Assembly: GCF_000725485.1 (NCBI RefSeq)
Contig: NZ_KL647031.1
Location: 682,001-746,000, forward strand
From: Nonomuraea candida
GTDB lineage: Bacteria > Actinomycetota > Actinomycetes > Streptosporangiales > Streptosporangiaceae
DNA length: 64,000 nt
Direction: 5' to 3'
The notes below the pieces were generated by a model. The model searched no databases and had not been told where the DNA came from. It saw only the letters and a list, made by a program, of their open reading frames with translations. The position numbers and the translations under genes are program-made. Below are positions 44,102 through 52,751 of the stretch, in pieces; position 1 is the stretch's first letter; each line of letters begins with the position of its first letter.

Positions 44102-45072
44102 CCACCGTCACGCAGGAAGCGGGGGCGCCCTTCGGGGCGGCCCCGCCCTCCGGGGACGCGGCGATCGTCACCCGGGGGCTGACCAAGCGCTTCAAGGGCG
44201 GCCAGGTCGCGGTGGACGCCCTCGACCTGACCGTGCCGCGCGGCTCGGTGTTCGGCTTCCTCGGGCCCAACGGCTCGGGCAAGACCACCACGATCCGGAT
44301 GCTGCTGGGCCTGGTCGCGCCCACCGAGGGCGAGTACTCCGTGCTCGGGCTGCCGCTGGGCAGGGCCCTGCCGAAGGTGGGAGCGGTGGTCGAGGGGCCG
44401 GCCTTCTACCCGTACCTGTCGGGCGCGGCCAACCTGATGCGCTTCGACGCGGCCGACCCGACCGCGCGCCGGGCCACCGCCGCGCGGCGGATCGCCGACG
44501 CGCTGGAGCGGGTGGGCCTGTCGGCCGCCGCGGGCAAGCGCTACCGCAACTACTCGCTCGGCATGCGCCAGCGCCTGGCCATCGCCGCCGCCCTGCTGGG
44601 GCCGCGCGAGCTGCTCGTCCTGGACGAGCCGACCAACGGGCTCGACCCGCAGGGCACCCGCGAGGTGCGCGCGCTGGTCAAGGAGATCGCGGCGGACGGC
44701 ACCACGGTGTTCGTCTCCTCCCACCTGCTGGCCGAGGTCGAGCAGATGTGCACGCACGCGGCGATCATGCGGACCGGCCGGCTCGTGGCGGAGGGCACCA
44801 TCGCCTCGCTCAACGGCGGCGTGGTCACCCGGATCAGGGTGGAGACACCCGACCCGGCGGGGGCCGCGCGCGTGCTGACCGGGCTCGGCCTGGCCGACGT
44901 GCGGGCCGAGGGCCGCGAGGTCACGGCGGAGCTGGGCGGGCACGCGCCGGAGCGGATCAACGCGGCGCTGGTGGGCGAGGACGTGGCCGTGCGGGGGCTG
45001 GCCGTGGTGCGGCCGAGCCTGGAGGACGTGTTCGTGGGACTGACAGGGGAGGGCTTCGATGTCGACGGGTGA
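44098..45072 (+). CDS. ABC exporter ATP-binding protein
   Basis: 324 residues. Walker A GPNGSGKTTT, Walker B LLVLDEPTNGLDP, a signature altered to YSLGMRQRL (common in this exporter subgroup) and SSHLLAEVEQM with the switch His. GTG at 44098 overlaps the LolA-like stop, and the C-terminus overlaps the permease gene by 14 bp, so the three are translationally coupled. Acts with the next gene product; substrate unknown. Confidence 0.93.
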   Translation: MTTVTQEAGAPFGAAPPSGDAAIVTRGLTKRFKGGQVAVDALDLTVPRGSVFGFLGPNGSGKTTTIRMLLGLVAPTEGEYSVLGLPLGRALPKVGAVVEGPAFYPYLSGAANLMRFDAADPTARRATAARRIADALERVGLSAAAGKRYRNYSLGMRQRLAIAAALLGPRELLVLDEPTNGLDPQGTREVRALVKEIAADGTTVFVSSHLLAEVEQMCTHAAIMRTGRLVAEGTIASLNGGVVTRIRVETPDPAGAARVLTGLGLADVRAEGREVTAELGGHAPERINAALVGEDVAVRGLAVVRPSLEDVFVGLTGEGFDVDG

Positions 45073-46033
45073 CGGCGCGACGCCGGGGACGGCGACGCTG
45101 GGGCGGCGCACGCCCGGGCTGGTGCCGGTGACGGAGACGATGCGCACCTCCGAGCGCCGCGCGCCCGAGCCCCCGCCCGCCGCCGCGCCCGAGCCGCCCG
45201 AGCCGGCCGCGCGGGCGATGGGCGCGTTCTGGCGGCTGCTCGGCTCCGAGCTGGGCCTGACCTTCCGCCGCCCGCGCAACCTCGTCATGCTGGCCGTGCT
45301 GGCCATGGTGCCGGTCGTCGTCGGCGTCGCCCTGCGCGCCTTCGGCTCCGGCGACGACGACATGAGCGGGATCGTCCAGGACGTGGCGGGCAACAGCCTC
45401 ATGCTCACGTTCGTCTCGTTCTCGTTCCTGGTGCTGCTGCTCATGCCGGTGGCGGTGAGCGTGGTCGCGGGCGACTCCATCGCCGGCGAGGCCGGCGGCG
45501 GCACGCTGCGCTACCTGCTGGCCGCGCCCGCCGGCCGGACCAGGCTGCTGGCGGTCAAATACCTCAACGCGGCCGTCTACGCCTACGCGGTGACCGCCGT
45601 GGTCGCGCTGTCGGCGCTGGTGACGGGGCTGATCCTGTTCCCGGCCGGGGACGTGACGCTGCTGTCGGGGACCACGATCTCGCTGGGGGACGGCCTGCTG
45701 CGCATCGCCGTCGCCGTCGCGTACGTGGGCGCCGGCATGGCGGCGCTGGCCGCGGTCGCGGTGGCGCTGTCGACGTTCACCGAGGTGCCGATCGGGGCCA
45801 TCGCGGGCACCATGGTGCTGGTCATCGTCTGCCAGGTGCTGCGGGCCATCCCCGAGCTGGCCGTCATCACGCCCTACCTGCTGCCGACCTGGTTCACGAA
45901 CTTCGACGCGGTGCTGCGCGCGCCGATCGACATGGGGGCGCTGGGGGAGGGGCTGCTGGCGTTCGGGGCGTACATCGTGCTGTTCGGCTCGATCGCGTGG
46001 GCCCGGTTCTCCGGCAAGGACATCACCTCGTGA
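45059..46033 (+). CDS. ABC-2 type permease
   Basis: 324 residues with a Pro/Ala-rich cytoplasmic start of about 55 residues and six hydrophobic helices. EAGGGTLRYLLAAPAGRTRLL is the usual cytoplasmic coupling segment (seen as GGGTLRYLLAAPAGRTRLL). Membrane partner of the upstream ATPase. Third gene of the LolA/ABC operon, closed by the hairpin at 46066-46112. Confidence 0.9.
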   Translation: MSTGDGATPGTATLGRRTPGLVPVTETMRTSERRAPEPPPAAAPEPPEPAARAMGAFWRLLGSELGLTFRRPRNLVMLAVLAMVPVVVGVALRAFGSGDDDMSGIVQDVAGNSLMLTFVSFSFLVLLLMPVAVSVVAGDSIAGEAGGGTLRYLLAAPAGRTRLLAVKYLNAAVYAYAVTAVVALSALVTGLILFPAGDVTLLSGTTISLGDGLLRIAVAVAYVGAGMAALAAVAVALSTFTEVPIGAIAGTMVLVIVCQVLRAIPELAVITPYLLPTWFTNFDAVLRAPIDMGALGEGLLAFGAYIVLFGSIAWARFSGKDITS

Positions 46034-46065
46034 CCGCCCCGGCGCCCCCGCGCGGTCCCCACGAG

Positions 46066-46112
46066 CCCCCGCGCGGTTCCCACGCCGCAGGCGTGCGGTG
46101 ACCGCGCGGGGG
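46066..46112. terminator. Bidirectional terminator hairpin
   Basis: CCCCCGCGCGGT (46066-46077) pairs with ACCGCGCGGGGG (46101-46112); an inner CACGCC/GGCGTG stem adds 6 bp. Lies between the convergent permease and YcnI genes. A second copy of the left arm precedes it at about 46045. Confidence 0.8.
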
Positions 46113-46128
46113 CGTCGCGCGCGGCGGG

Positions 46129-46881
46129 TCAGGCCGACGGGCGGCGGCGCAGGCCGAGGAGGCCGATCACGACGCCGATGACGCCGGCCGCCAGCCCGGC
46201 ACCGCCGAGCAGGCGGGCCGTGCCGTCCGACGACGAGGCGGCGGCGGCCACCGGCGCGACCGACGGCGTGGCGGCGGCGGAAGCGGCGGCGGGCGCCGTG
46301 GCTGTGGGCGTGGCTGTGGGCGTGGCGGCGCCCTCCTCGGCGGCGGGGACCAGCTTGAGCAGCGGGGCGGGGTGCTCGGGCTCGGTGCCGTCGGGCTTGG
46401 GGGCCTCCGACCAGTCCACGACCTCGCCGCCGGAGTAGGTCTGCTTGGTCGGGAACATCAGCGAGTCCACGTCCTTGGGCAGCTGCCCCATGGACACCTC
46501 GAACTCCTGGAACTCGCCGGGGTTGATCTTCCCGCCCTCCCAGACGACCTTGGTGACGGCCTCCTCCAGGTCGCCGTACTCGGTCTTGACCGGCGCGGGC
46601 AGCTTGCCCTCGGTGACCTTGACCTTCCAGCCGGGCACGGGCTTGACGGAGACGAAGGCCAGCGGGTGGTCGGTGGGGAAGGAGACCTCGACCTTGGTGG
46701 TCGAGGCGTTGTCGCGCTCGTTGGGCACCCGGAAGGCGACCTTGGTGAACCCGCCCTGCTCGGCGGTGCCGGGCTGGACGGTGACGTGGGCCAGCGCGGG
46801 CAGGGCCAGGGCGGCGGTCAGCGCGGTGGTGAGCGCGGTGGTGGCGGCGAGCACGGTCGCCGCACGGCGTACGAAGGACAT
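46129..46881 (-). CDS. ycnI: YcnI-family copper-associated surface protein
   Basis: 250 residues: signal peptide with Ala-rich core, cleavage near LPALAHVTV so that the mature protein starts at the copper-binding His, YcnI domain (AFRVPNERDN, TTKVEVSFP, WKVKV), an Ala/Thr/Pro-rich stalk with PTATPTATAP, and a C-terminal helix followed by RRR. Members bind Cu(II) through the N-terminal His and are linked to copper handling. The gene downstream of it in most relatives is a copper chaperone or CopC/D protein; here a small membrane protein precedes it on the same strand. Confidence 0.9.
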   Translation of the reverse strand: MSFVRRAATVLAATTALTTALTAALALPALAHVTVQPGTAEQGGFTKVAFRVPNERDNASTTKVEVSFPTDHPLAFVSVKPVPGWKVKVTEGKLPAPVKTEYGDLEEAVTKVVWEGGKINPGEFQEFEVSMGQLPKDVDSLMFPTKQTYSGGEVVDWSEAPKPDGTEPEHPAPLLKLVPAAEEGAATPTATPTATAPAAASAAATPSVAPVAAAASSSDGTARLLGGAGLAAGVIGVVIGLLGLRRRPSA

Positions 46882-46928
46882 GCGGGAACTCCACTTGGTG
46901 AACGGGGGACGAGAAGGGGTGCCAGAGG

Positions 46929-47480
46929 TCAGGCGGGAAGTGGAGGACCACGCCTGGCCACGCTGTGCCGGACGCCCGGCTGCAGCGGAACCACCCTGGT
47001 GAGCACGACCGGCGCGGCCGGCCGCGAGGCGGGCACGGCGGCGGGGACGAGCAGGACGAGCAGCCGGCGGCCGAGCCGGCGCAGCAGCGACCAGAGCGCC
47101 GCCTCGCCGCGCGACAACCACAGGCCGGTGATGACGGTGGCGGTGGAGTGCGTGAGCAGCATGCCGGCGTTGACCGCCAGGCCGCCCCGGGCGTGCGCGT
47201 GCACCAGGACGTAGGCGCCGCCCTCGCCCGCGAACAGCTCGTGCAGCCCGAGCTGCGCCGCCAGCAGCATCATCGTGATCGTGCCCGCCGAGCGCTCCCT
47301 GCCGCACAGCGCGAGCCCCAGCAGCGCCACGCCCGCCAGCCCGAGCGCGGCGGCCGGCGGCGCGGGCGCCGCGCCGCCGCCGAGCACGTGGGCGAACGCG
47401 GCGAGGGTCACGCAGACGGCGGAGAAGGCGGCCGTCCGCGCGAGCCGGAGGGGAAGTCGCGCGCGCATGAGTGTGCCCAT
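46929..47480 (-). CDS. Membrane protein of unknown function, likely copper-linked
   Basis: 183 residues with four or five hydrophobic helices and scattered histidines in QLGLHELFAG, LVHAHARGG and LTHSTATVI, which could bind metal. ATG at 47480 is the most upstream plausible start. It is 47 bp upstream of ycnI on the same strand, so the two probably form an operon. I do not recognise the family; the copper link rests on the neighbour and the histidines. Confidence 0.65.
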   Translation of the reverse strand: MGTLMRARLPLRLARTAAFSAVCVTLAAFAHVLGGGAAPAPPAAALGLAGVALLGLALCGRERSAGTITMMLLAAQLGLHELFAGEGGAYVLVHAHARGGLAVNAGMLLTHSTATVITGLWLSRGEAALWSLLRRLGRRLLVLLVPAAVPASRPAAPVVLTRVVPLQPGVRHSVARRGPPLPA

Positions 47481-47597
47481 GCTCTCACGGGGCAAGGACG
47501 TCAAGAGACCTCGTGTACCAAGCTGGGCAATGCCTGGGCCGAAAATGGCATTTGTCGCTAGGGTCGTGCCGATCACGTTGACATAGAGGTGAGAACG

Positions 47598-48068
47598 TTG
47601 CGGCACTTAGCTGGTTTCCTCATCGGGCTTGTCGTGACGGCGGCCGTGCTCGGCGGTGGCGGGTGGGCGGTGCAGCAGGCGGGCGCGAACGGCGCGGCCG
47701 CCCCCGGCGGGCAGAACCTGTGGATCGCGCTCGGCTCGATGGCCGCCGTCGGCCTGGTCGTCGGGCTCGTGCTGGCCGGCCGCGTCTCGCCCATGGCGAC
47801 GTTCGTGCCGTCGCTGGTGCTGCTGGCCTGGACGGTCGTGTACGCACTCGACGCCGGCCGGGCGCTGTCCTTCGTCCCGACCGGCCCATCGCTGCACCGG
47901 ATCGTCCTCGACGCCGGCTCCGGCAGCAGGACCATGCTCACGACCGGCGTGTTCGCCCTGCTCGGCGTGGCCCTGTTCATCCCCGTGCTGATGCCGTCCC
48001 GCTGGTCGCGCCGCGACGACGACCTGGACGAGGAGTACGAGACCGCGCCGGAGGGCAGCTACTACTGA
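47598..48068 (+). CDS. Small membrane protein of unknown function
   Basis: 156 residues with four hydrophobic helices (FLIGLVVTAAVLGGGGWAV first) and an acidic C-terminal tail (RRDDDLDEEYETAPEGSYY). TTG at 47598 is chosen because GAGG lies 8 bases upstream; an in-frame GTG at 47589 is possible but has no such site. Similar small proteins are widespread in actinobacteria with no known role. Divergent from the copper-linked pair. Confidence 0.72.
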   Translation: MRHLAGFLIGLVVTAAVLGGGGWAVQQAGANGAAAPGGQNLWIALGSMAAVGLVVGLVLAGRVSPMATFVPSLVLLAWTVVYALDAGRALSFVPTGPSLHRIVLDAGSGSRTMLTTGVFALLGVALFIPVLMPSRWSRRDDDLDEEYETAPEGSYY

Positions 48069-48129
48069 CCGGCCGCCCCGGGCGCCGCCATTGAGGCCCC
48101 GCTGTCGAGGCCCCGTTGCCGAGGCGCCG

Positions 48130-48879
48130 CTAGGGAGCGGAGCCGGCGGTGTAGAGGCGGGTCACCACGTCCTCGATCGACGACTGCTCCGGCGCGGTGG
48201 CCATCAGCTCCGGCAGGGTGCCGTCGAAGGCCAGCCGCCCGTGGTCGATCACCATCACCCGGCGGCACAGGCGCTCGATGTCGCCGAGATCGTGCGTGGT
48301 CAGCAGCACGGTCGTGCCCCGCTCGGCGTTCTGCCGGGCCAGGAAGTCCCTGATGCCGGCCTTGCTGACCACGTCGAGCCCGATCGTCGGCTCGTCGAGG
48401 ACCAGCACCTCGGGCGCGTGCAGCAGCGCCGCCGCCAGGTCGCCGCGCATGCGCTGGCCGAGGCTGAGCTGCCGCACCGGGGTGCGCAGGAATGGGCCCA
48501 GATCCAGGGTTTCGGTCAGCTCGGCGAGCCGGGCCCGGAACGCGGCCCGCTCCACGCGGTACAGGTGGCGGATCAGCTCGAAGCTGTCGGCGAGCGGCAG
48601 GTCCCACCACAGCGTCGTGCGCTGCCCGAACACCACCCCGATGCGCCGCGCCAGCGTGGTGCGCCGGCGCGACGGGTCCAGCCCGGCCACCCGGACCGTG
48701 CCCGAGGTGGGGGTCAGGATGCCGCACAACATCTTGATCGTGGTGGACTTGCCCGCGCCGTTGGGCCCGAGGTAGCCGACGAACTCGCCGGGCGCGACGG
48801 TGAACGACAGGTCGCGTACGGCGTGGACGACGTTTCTCTTCACCTTGAACGAGCGGCCCGCCCGGTCAAGCTCGATCAT
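48130..48879 (-). CDS. ABC exporter ATP-binding protein (NatA-like)
   Basis: 249 residues. Walker A GPNGAGKSTT, signature LSLGQRMRGDLA, Walker B VLVLDEPTIGLD, switch His TTHDLGDIERL. The VVFGQRTTLWWDLP segment is characteristic of the group that works with two ABC-2-like permeases. The two permease genes lie directly upstream (3-bp gap). Substrate unknown. Confidence 0.92.
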   Translation of the reverse strand: MIELDRAGRSFKVKRNVVHAVRDLSFTVAPGEFVGYLGPNGAGKSTTIKMLCGILTPTSGTVRVAGLDPSRRRTTLARRIGVVFGQRTTLWWDLPLADSFELIRHLYRVERAAFRARLAELTETLDLGPFLRTPVRQLSLGQRMRGDLAAALLHAPEVLVLDEPTIGLDVVSKAGIRDFLARQNAERGTTVLLTTHDLGDIERLCRRVMVIDHGRLAFDGTLPELMATAPEQSSIEDVVTRLYTAGSAP

Positions 48880-48882
48880 CGC

Positions 48883-49671
48883 TCAACTCCCCGTGGATCG
48901 GTAGTGCCGGACGCCCTGTCGCCAGATCAGCGCGGCGAGCAGGGCCAGGACCAGCGCGGCGGCCGGTCCGAGGAAACGCGTGAAGCCGGGGGTGCCGAAG
49001 GGGTCGTCCCGGCCCAGGACGTACAGGCCGGGCTGCCAGTTGACGAAGGCCAGCGGCAGCACGTAGGTCACGCCCCTGACCAGGTCGCGGGCGTAGACGC
49101 TGAGCGGGTACTGGGTGAGCTGGCTGCTGCCGTAGGTGAAGGCGTTGACCACCTCGGGCGCGTCGGTCAGCAGGAACTGGGCCGCGCCGGCGATCGTCCA
49201 CAACGAGGCGAAGATGACGATCCCGGTGACCACCATGACGGGGATCATCCACGCCCGGTCCCAGCCGATGCCGAGCGCGGCGACCGCGTAGCCGAGCACG
49301 AGCGCGGCCTGGAGGATGCGGCCGATCCTGGTGGCCATGAAACGGTCGGCGGCCAGCTGGATCCACGGGCTGACCGGCCTGATCAGGAACGTGTCGAGCG
49401 TGCCGGCCTTGATGTGCTGGCTGGTGCGGTCGAGGTTGCTGACGAAGGTGTCGCAGATGGTGAAGGCCAGGCCGGACGCGCCGTACAGGAACAGCGCCTC
49501 GTCGCGGGAGAAGCCGGCCAGGCTGGTGGTGTTGGCGAAGATGACCAGGATCACGGCCACGTCGATCGCGGCGATGAGGAAGCCGAGCACGGTCATCAGC
49601 GCGAACGAGACGGGATAGGCGGCAGCGCTCCTGGTCCAGGTCCAGATCAACAGGAAATACGTGCTAACCAC
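48883..49671 (-). CDS. ABC permease subunit 2 (uncharacterised ABC-2 family)
   Basis: 262 residues, six hydrophobic helices, with the conserved GTLDTFLIRPVSPW segment that marks these paired permeases. GTG at 49671 overlaps the end of the first permease gene by 8 bp. Forms a heterodimer with the product of 49664-50449, driven by the ATPase at 48130-48879. Confidence 0.9.
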   Translation of the reverse strand: MVSTYFLLIWTWTRSAAAYPVSFALMTVLGFLIAAIDVAVILVIFANTTSLAGFSRDEALFLYGASGLAFTICDTFVSNLDRTSQHIKAGTLDTFLIRPVSPWIQLAADRFMATRIGRILQAALVLGYAVAALGIGWDRAWMIPVMVVTGIVIFASLWTIAGAAQFLLTDAPEVVNAFTYGSSQLTQYPLSVYARDLVRGVTYVLPLAFVNWQPGLYVLGRDDPFGTPGFTRFLGPAAALVLALLAALIWRQGVRHYRSTGS

Positions 49672-50449
49672 CCTGGATCACCACCTTGTGGCGGATCGCG
49701 CGGGTGGCCAGCGCGCCGCACCCGAGCAGGACCGCGGCCCACGACGCCTGCAGGGCGAGGGTCGCGGCCACCGGGGCCTTGCCGAGGTAGAGGTCGACGG
49801 GCGCCTGCACCATCGCGGCCCACGGCAGCGCCCTGGCCAGCTCGCCGAGCCAGCCGGGGAACAGGTGCAGCGGCACCATCATGCCGCTGAAGAACGTGGT
49901 CAGCACGAGCGACAGGGTGGCGACGCCGCGGTCGTCGAGCAGCCAGCAGACCGACAGCGCGATCAGGTAGCGCCAGCCGAAGCTGACGAGCAGCGCGATC
50001 GTGAACCCGGCCAGGAAGGCGAGCCACTGGCCGGGACCGTCGGGGAAGGAGAGGTCGAACAGGGCCGCGCCGAGCAGCATGGGCGGCACGCCGCGCACCA
50101 GGAACAGGTAGGCGGCCCGGCCGGTGTCCTCGGAGAGCGTCCAGAGCTGCAGCGAGGCCGGGCGCACCAGGTCGAGCGCGATGTCGCCGCTGCGGATGCG
50201 CTCGGGCAGGCTCAGGCCGACGCCGAAGAGCTGCATCGGCCCGATGAACGCCTGGGTGACGAAGCAGAAGGTGACGGCGTCGCTGATGTCGTAGCCGGCC
50301 AGGCCGGGGCGGGCCTGCCACAGGGCGATCAGGACGTAGGCGCGCAGGATGCCGAAGACGCTGTTGGTGAACGCGCCGGCGAGCGCGGCCCAGACGTAGG
50401 TGGCGTGTTTGCGGAAGCCGTACCGGACGAGCCGGGCGTAGAGCGGTAT
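49664..50449 (-). CDS. ABC permease subunit 1, apparent AUA start codon
   Basis: If read from 50449, 261 residues: IPLYARLVRYGFRKHATY followed by six helices and the DIALDLVRPASLQLWT segment typical of the group. At the position where homologues have the initiator Met the codon is ATA, placed 9 bases after a perfect GGAGG (50459-50463). No ATG, GTG or TTG occurs in frame between an upstream non-coding stretch and the Met at 50236. Starting at 50236 would remove 71 residues including the first helices. Either AUA is used, the gene is weakened by a start mutation, or the base is a sequencing error. Confidence 0.72.
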   Translation of the reverse strand: MPLYARLVRYGFRKHATYVWAALAGAFTNSVFGILRAYVLIALWQARPGLAGYDISDAVTFCFVTQAFIGPMQLFGVGLSLPERIRSGDIALDLVRPASLQLWTLSEDTGRAAYLFLVRGVPPMLLGAALFDLSFPDGPGQWLAFLAGFTIALLVSFGWRYLIALSVCWLLDDRGVATLSLVLTTFFSGMMVPLHLFPGWLGELARALPWAAMVQAPVDLYLGKAPVAATLALQASWAAVLLGCGALATRAIRHKVVIQGG

Positions 50450-50691
50450 GGTTTTGCACCTCCAGGGTGTGAGGCCACGGTGACGGACCGTGTCCGGGCC
50501 CGAGCGCGGGCCTGCCGGTGGGAAACACGGAATTATCCGCTGGCCGCCCGGTGATCCGCAACGGGATTTGCGGCGTGCACGGCCGTACCGGTCCGGGGTT
50601 CACGGGGCCGAAATGGCTCGGTAAGAGATGAGATACTTACCCGCCGGTAGGACGATGTTGAAAGGGGAAGAATTAGCCCTGGAGGGGCGAT
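50450..50691. other. Divergent promoter region with two dyads
   Basis: CCGCAA-CGGGAT-TTGCGG at 50556-50573 has perfect 6-bp arms, and GTAAG(N10)CTTAC at 50621-50640 has 5-bp arms. The segment 50640-50690 is AT-richer than its surroundings and should hold the hydrolase promoter. No gene seen. Confidence 0.4.
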
Positions 50692-51666
50692 ATGCGGATC
50701 GATAGCGACATAGTTCCGGAATATCCCTTGAGCTGGCAGGCCCGTGCGCTCACCGGCCTCATGCGCGGCACCGTCAAGCCGGTGTCCTCCGTGCTGATGC
50801 GTCACCGGCTGGCCCTGGTCGGCGCGGCCCGGCTGGGGGAGATCGCGCGGGTGGGGGCGCCGTACCCCGGGCACGTGGCGATCGCGCCGGCCGGCTTCTC
50901 CGCCTGCGGCGGTGAGTGGGTGCGCGGAGCGGAGGGGCTCGACGAGGGCAAGGTCGTGCTCTACTTCCACGGCGGCGGCTATTTCTCGTGCTCGCCGCGT
51001 ACGCACCGGTCCATCACCTGGCGCCTGTCGGTGACGGCCGGGCGGCCGGTCCTGGCGCTGGACTACCGGCAGGGGCCGGTGCACACGCTGGCCGACTCGC
51101 TGGCCGACGCGCTGGACGCCTACGCCTGCCTGCTGCGGCGCGGGTACGCGCCCGGGGACGTCATCATGGCGGGCGACTCCGCCGGCGGCCATCTGACCCT
51201 GGCGACCCTGCTGGCCCTGCGCGACCGCGGCCTGCCGCTGCCCGCGGCGGCGATCTGCCTGTCGCCCTGGGCCGACCTGACCGACGCGCCGCGCCGGGCC
51301 AACCGCCGGCAGGACCCGCTGCTGCCGGCCGGCCGGGTGCGCTGGCTGGCCCGCCGGTGGACCTCCGGTCTCGACCCGCGCGACCCGCTCGTCTCGCCGG
51401 TGCACGGGGACTTCACGGGGCTGCCGCCGCTGATGATCGTGACCGGGTCGACGGAGGTGCTGCGGGACGAGGGCCGCCGGGTGGCGGAGCGCGCGCGGCA
51501 GGCCGGGGTGCCGGTCCGGTACGAGGAATGGCCCCGCATGCCGCACGTCTTCCCGATCCTGGCCGACGTGCTGCCCGAGGCGCGGCTGGCCTTCCGGCAC
51601 ATCTCCCAGTTCCTGCGGGCGGTAGGGGAATTGCCGGAATCGCTGGAGGATTCGGCGGCGGCGTGA
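50692..51666 (+). CDS. Alpha/beta hydrolase of the hormone-sensitive lipase family
   Basis: 324 residues. HGGGYFSC supplies the oxyanion hole, GDSAGGH the nucleophile Ser, and MPHVF the catalytic His; an Asp precedes it in the usual place. No signal peptide, so a cytoplasmic carboxylesterase. GGAGGG stands 6 bases before the ATG. Followed 92 bp later by the iron-regulated siderophore-interacting protein gene, but the iron box lies between them, so a shared function is not implied. Confidence 0.9.
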   Translation: MRIDSDIVPEYPLSWQARALTGLMRGTVKPVSSVLMRHRLALVGAARLGEIARVGAPYPGHVAIAPAGFSACGGEWVRGAEGLDEGKVVLYFHGGGYFSCSPRTHRSITWRLSVTAGRPVLALDYRQGPVHTLADSLADALDAYACLLRRGYAPGDVIMAGDSAGGHLTLATLLALRDRGLPLPAAAICLSPWADLTDAPRRANRRQDPLLPAGRVRWLARRWTSGLDPRDPLVSPVHGDFTGLPPLMIVTGSTEVLRDEGRRVAERARQAGVPVRYEEWPRMPHVFPILADVLPEARLAFRHISQFLRAVGELPESLEDSAAA

Positions 51667-51719
51667 TTTGCCCGCCCGGTTGAGGGCACATTGGCATACG
51701 CTCATTTGAGGGGGCAGTG

Positions 51720-51738
51720 TAAGGTTAGGTATACCTAA
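51720..51738. promoter_or_regulatory. IdeR/DtxR iron box before the siderophore-interacting protein
   Basis: TAAGGTTAGGTATACCTAA matches 15 of 19 positions of the consensus TTAGGTTAGGCTAACCTAA and contains the perfect palindrome GTTAGGTA-TACCTAAC. It ends 20 bp upstream of the ATG, over the expected promoter. Confidence 0.8.
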
Positions 51739-51758
51739 CTTATTTCAGGGGGCCGTCC

Positions 51759-52595
51759 ATGGCTGACAAGCGTATTGATCATCACCGGGGTGTCGTCCAG
51801 CGCACCGAGCGCCTCTCGCGCCACATGGTCCGCGTCGTCGTCGGCGGCGACGGCCTGGCGGACTTCGCCACCACCGGGCTCACCGACCATTATGTGAAGC
51901 TGGTCTTTCCGTACGAAGGCGTCGAATACCCGCAGCCGTTCAGCGTGAAGAGTTGCCGTGAGACCATGCCCCGCGAGGTGTGGCCGAGATTGCGCACCTA
52001 CACCGTGCGAGCCTGGGACCCCGACTCCCGCGAGCTCACGCTCGACTTCGTGGTCCACGGTGACGAGGGGCTGGCCGGGCCCTGGGCCGAGCGCGCCAGG
52101 CCGGGCGACGAGCTGATCATGCTGGGCCCCGGCGGCGGCTACGCGCCCGATCCCGAGGCCGGCTGGCACCTGCTGGTGGGCGACGAGAGCGCGCTGCCGG
52201 CCATCGCCGCCTCGATGGAGGCGCTGCCCGAGGGCGCCCTGGCCCACGTGCTGATCGAGGTGGACGGCCCCGAGGACGAGCAGAAGCTCGGCACGGCCGC
52301 CGACGCCCGCGTCACCTGGGTCTACCGGGGCGACCGCCCGGTGGGCGAGCGGCTCGTGGCGGCGGTGCGCGCGCTGGACTTCCCCGACGGTGACGTGCAC
52401 GCGTTCGTGCACGGCGAGGCCGGGTTCGTCAAGGAGCTGCGCCGCCACCTGCGCCTGGAGCGGGGCATCGGCCTGGACCGGCTGTCGATCTCCGGCTACT
52501 GGCGCGCCGGGGTGGACGACGAAACGTGGCGCGAGGTCAAGAGCGACTGGAACCGGCAGGTCGAGGCCGAGGAGCAGGCGGCGATCGCCTCCTGA
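51759..52595 (+). CDS. Siderophore-interacting protein (ViuB/SIP family ferric reductase)
   Basis: 278 residues. FAD-binding domain with LRTYTVRAWD, NAD(P)-binding half with GDESALPAI, and the C-terminal GYWRAGVDDETWR signature of SIP proteins. It reduces ferric iron in imported siderophores and so releases it in the cytoplasm. The iron box upstream fits induction in iron shortage. No siderophore transporter gene is in the window. Confidence 0.93.
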   Translation: MADKRIDHHRGVVQRTERLSRHMVRVVVGGDGLADFATTGLTDHYVKLVFPYEGVEYPQPFSVKSCRETMPREVWPRLRTYTVRAWDPDSRELTLDFVVHGDEGLAGPWAERARPGDELIMLGPGGGYAPDPEAGWHLLVGDESALPAIAASMEALPEGALAHVLIEVDGPEDEQKLGTAADARVTWVYRGDRPVGERLVAAVRALDFPDGDVHAFVHGEAGFVKELRRHLRLERGIGLDRLSISGYWRAGVDDETWREVKSDWNRQVEAEEQAAIAS

Positions 52596-52651
52596 GGCCC
52601 GCCCTCCCCGTACCCGCCGCCCCGGCGGGCGCCCCAGCAGGCGCGCAGAAT

Positions 52652-52688
52652 GGGGCCGCGCCGGTGCTGGGGGAACCGGCGCGGCCCC
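52652..52688. terminator. Perfect 14-bp hairpin between convergent genes
   Basis: GGGGCCGCGCCGGT (52652-52665) pairs with ACCGGCGCGGCCCC (52675-52688) over a 9-base loop. Serves the siderophore-interacting protein and isocitrate lyase genes. Confidence 0.85.
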
Positions 52689-52751
52689 GTCGCCGGGGAA
52701 CCTTCCCATACCCTGGAGGTGGCCGGCGAGCCTGTGCGGAGCGGCGGCGCG

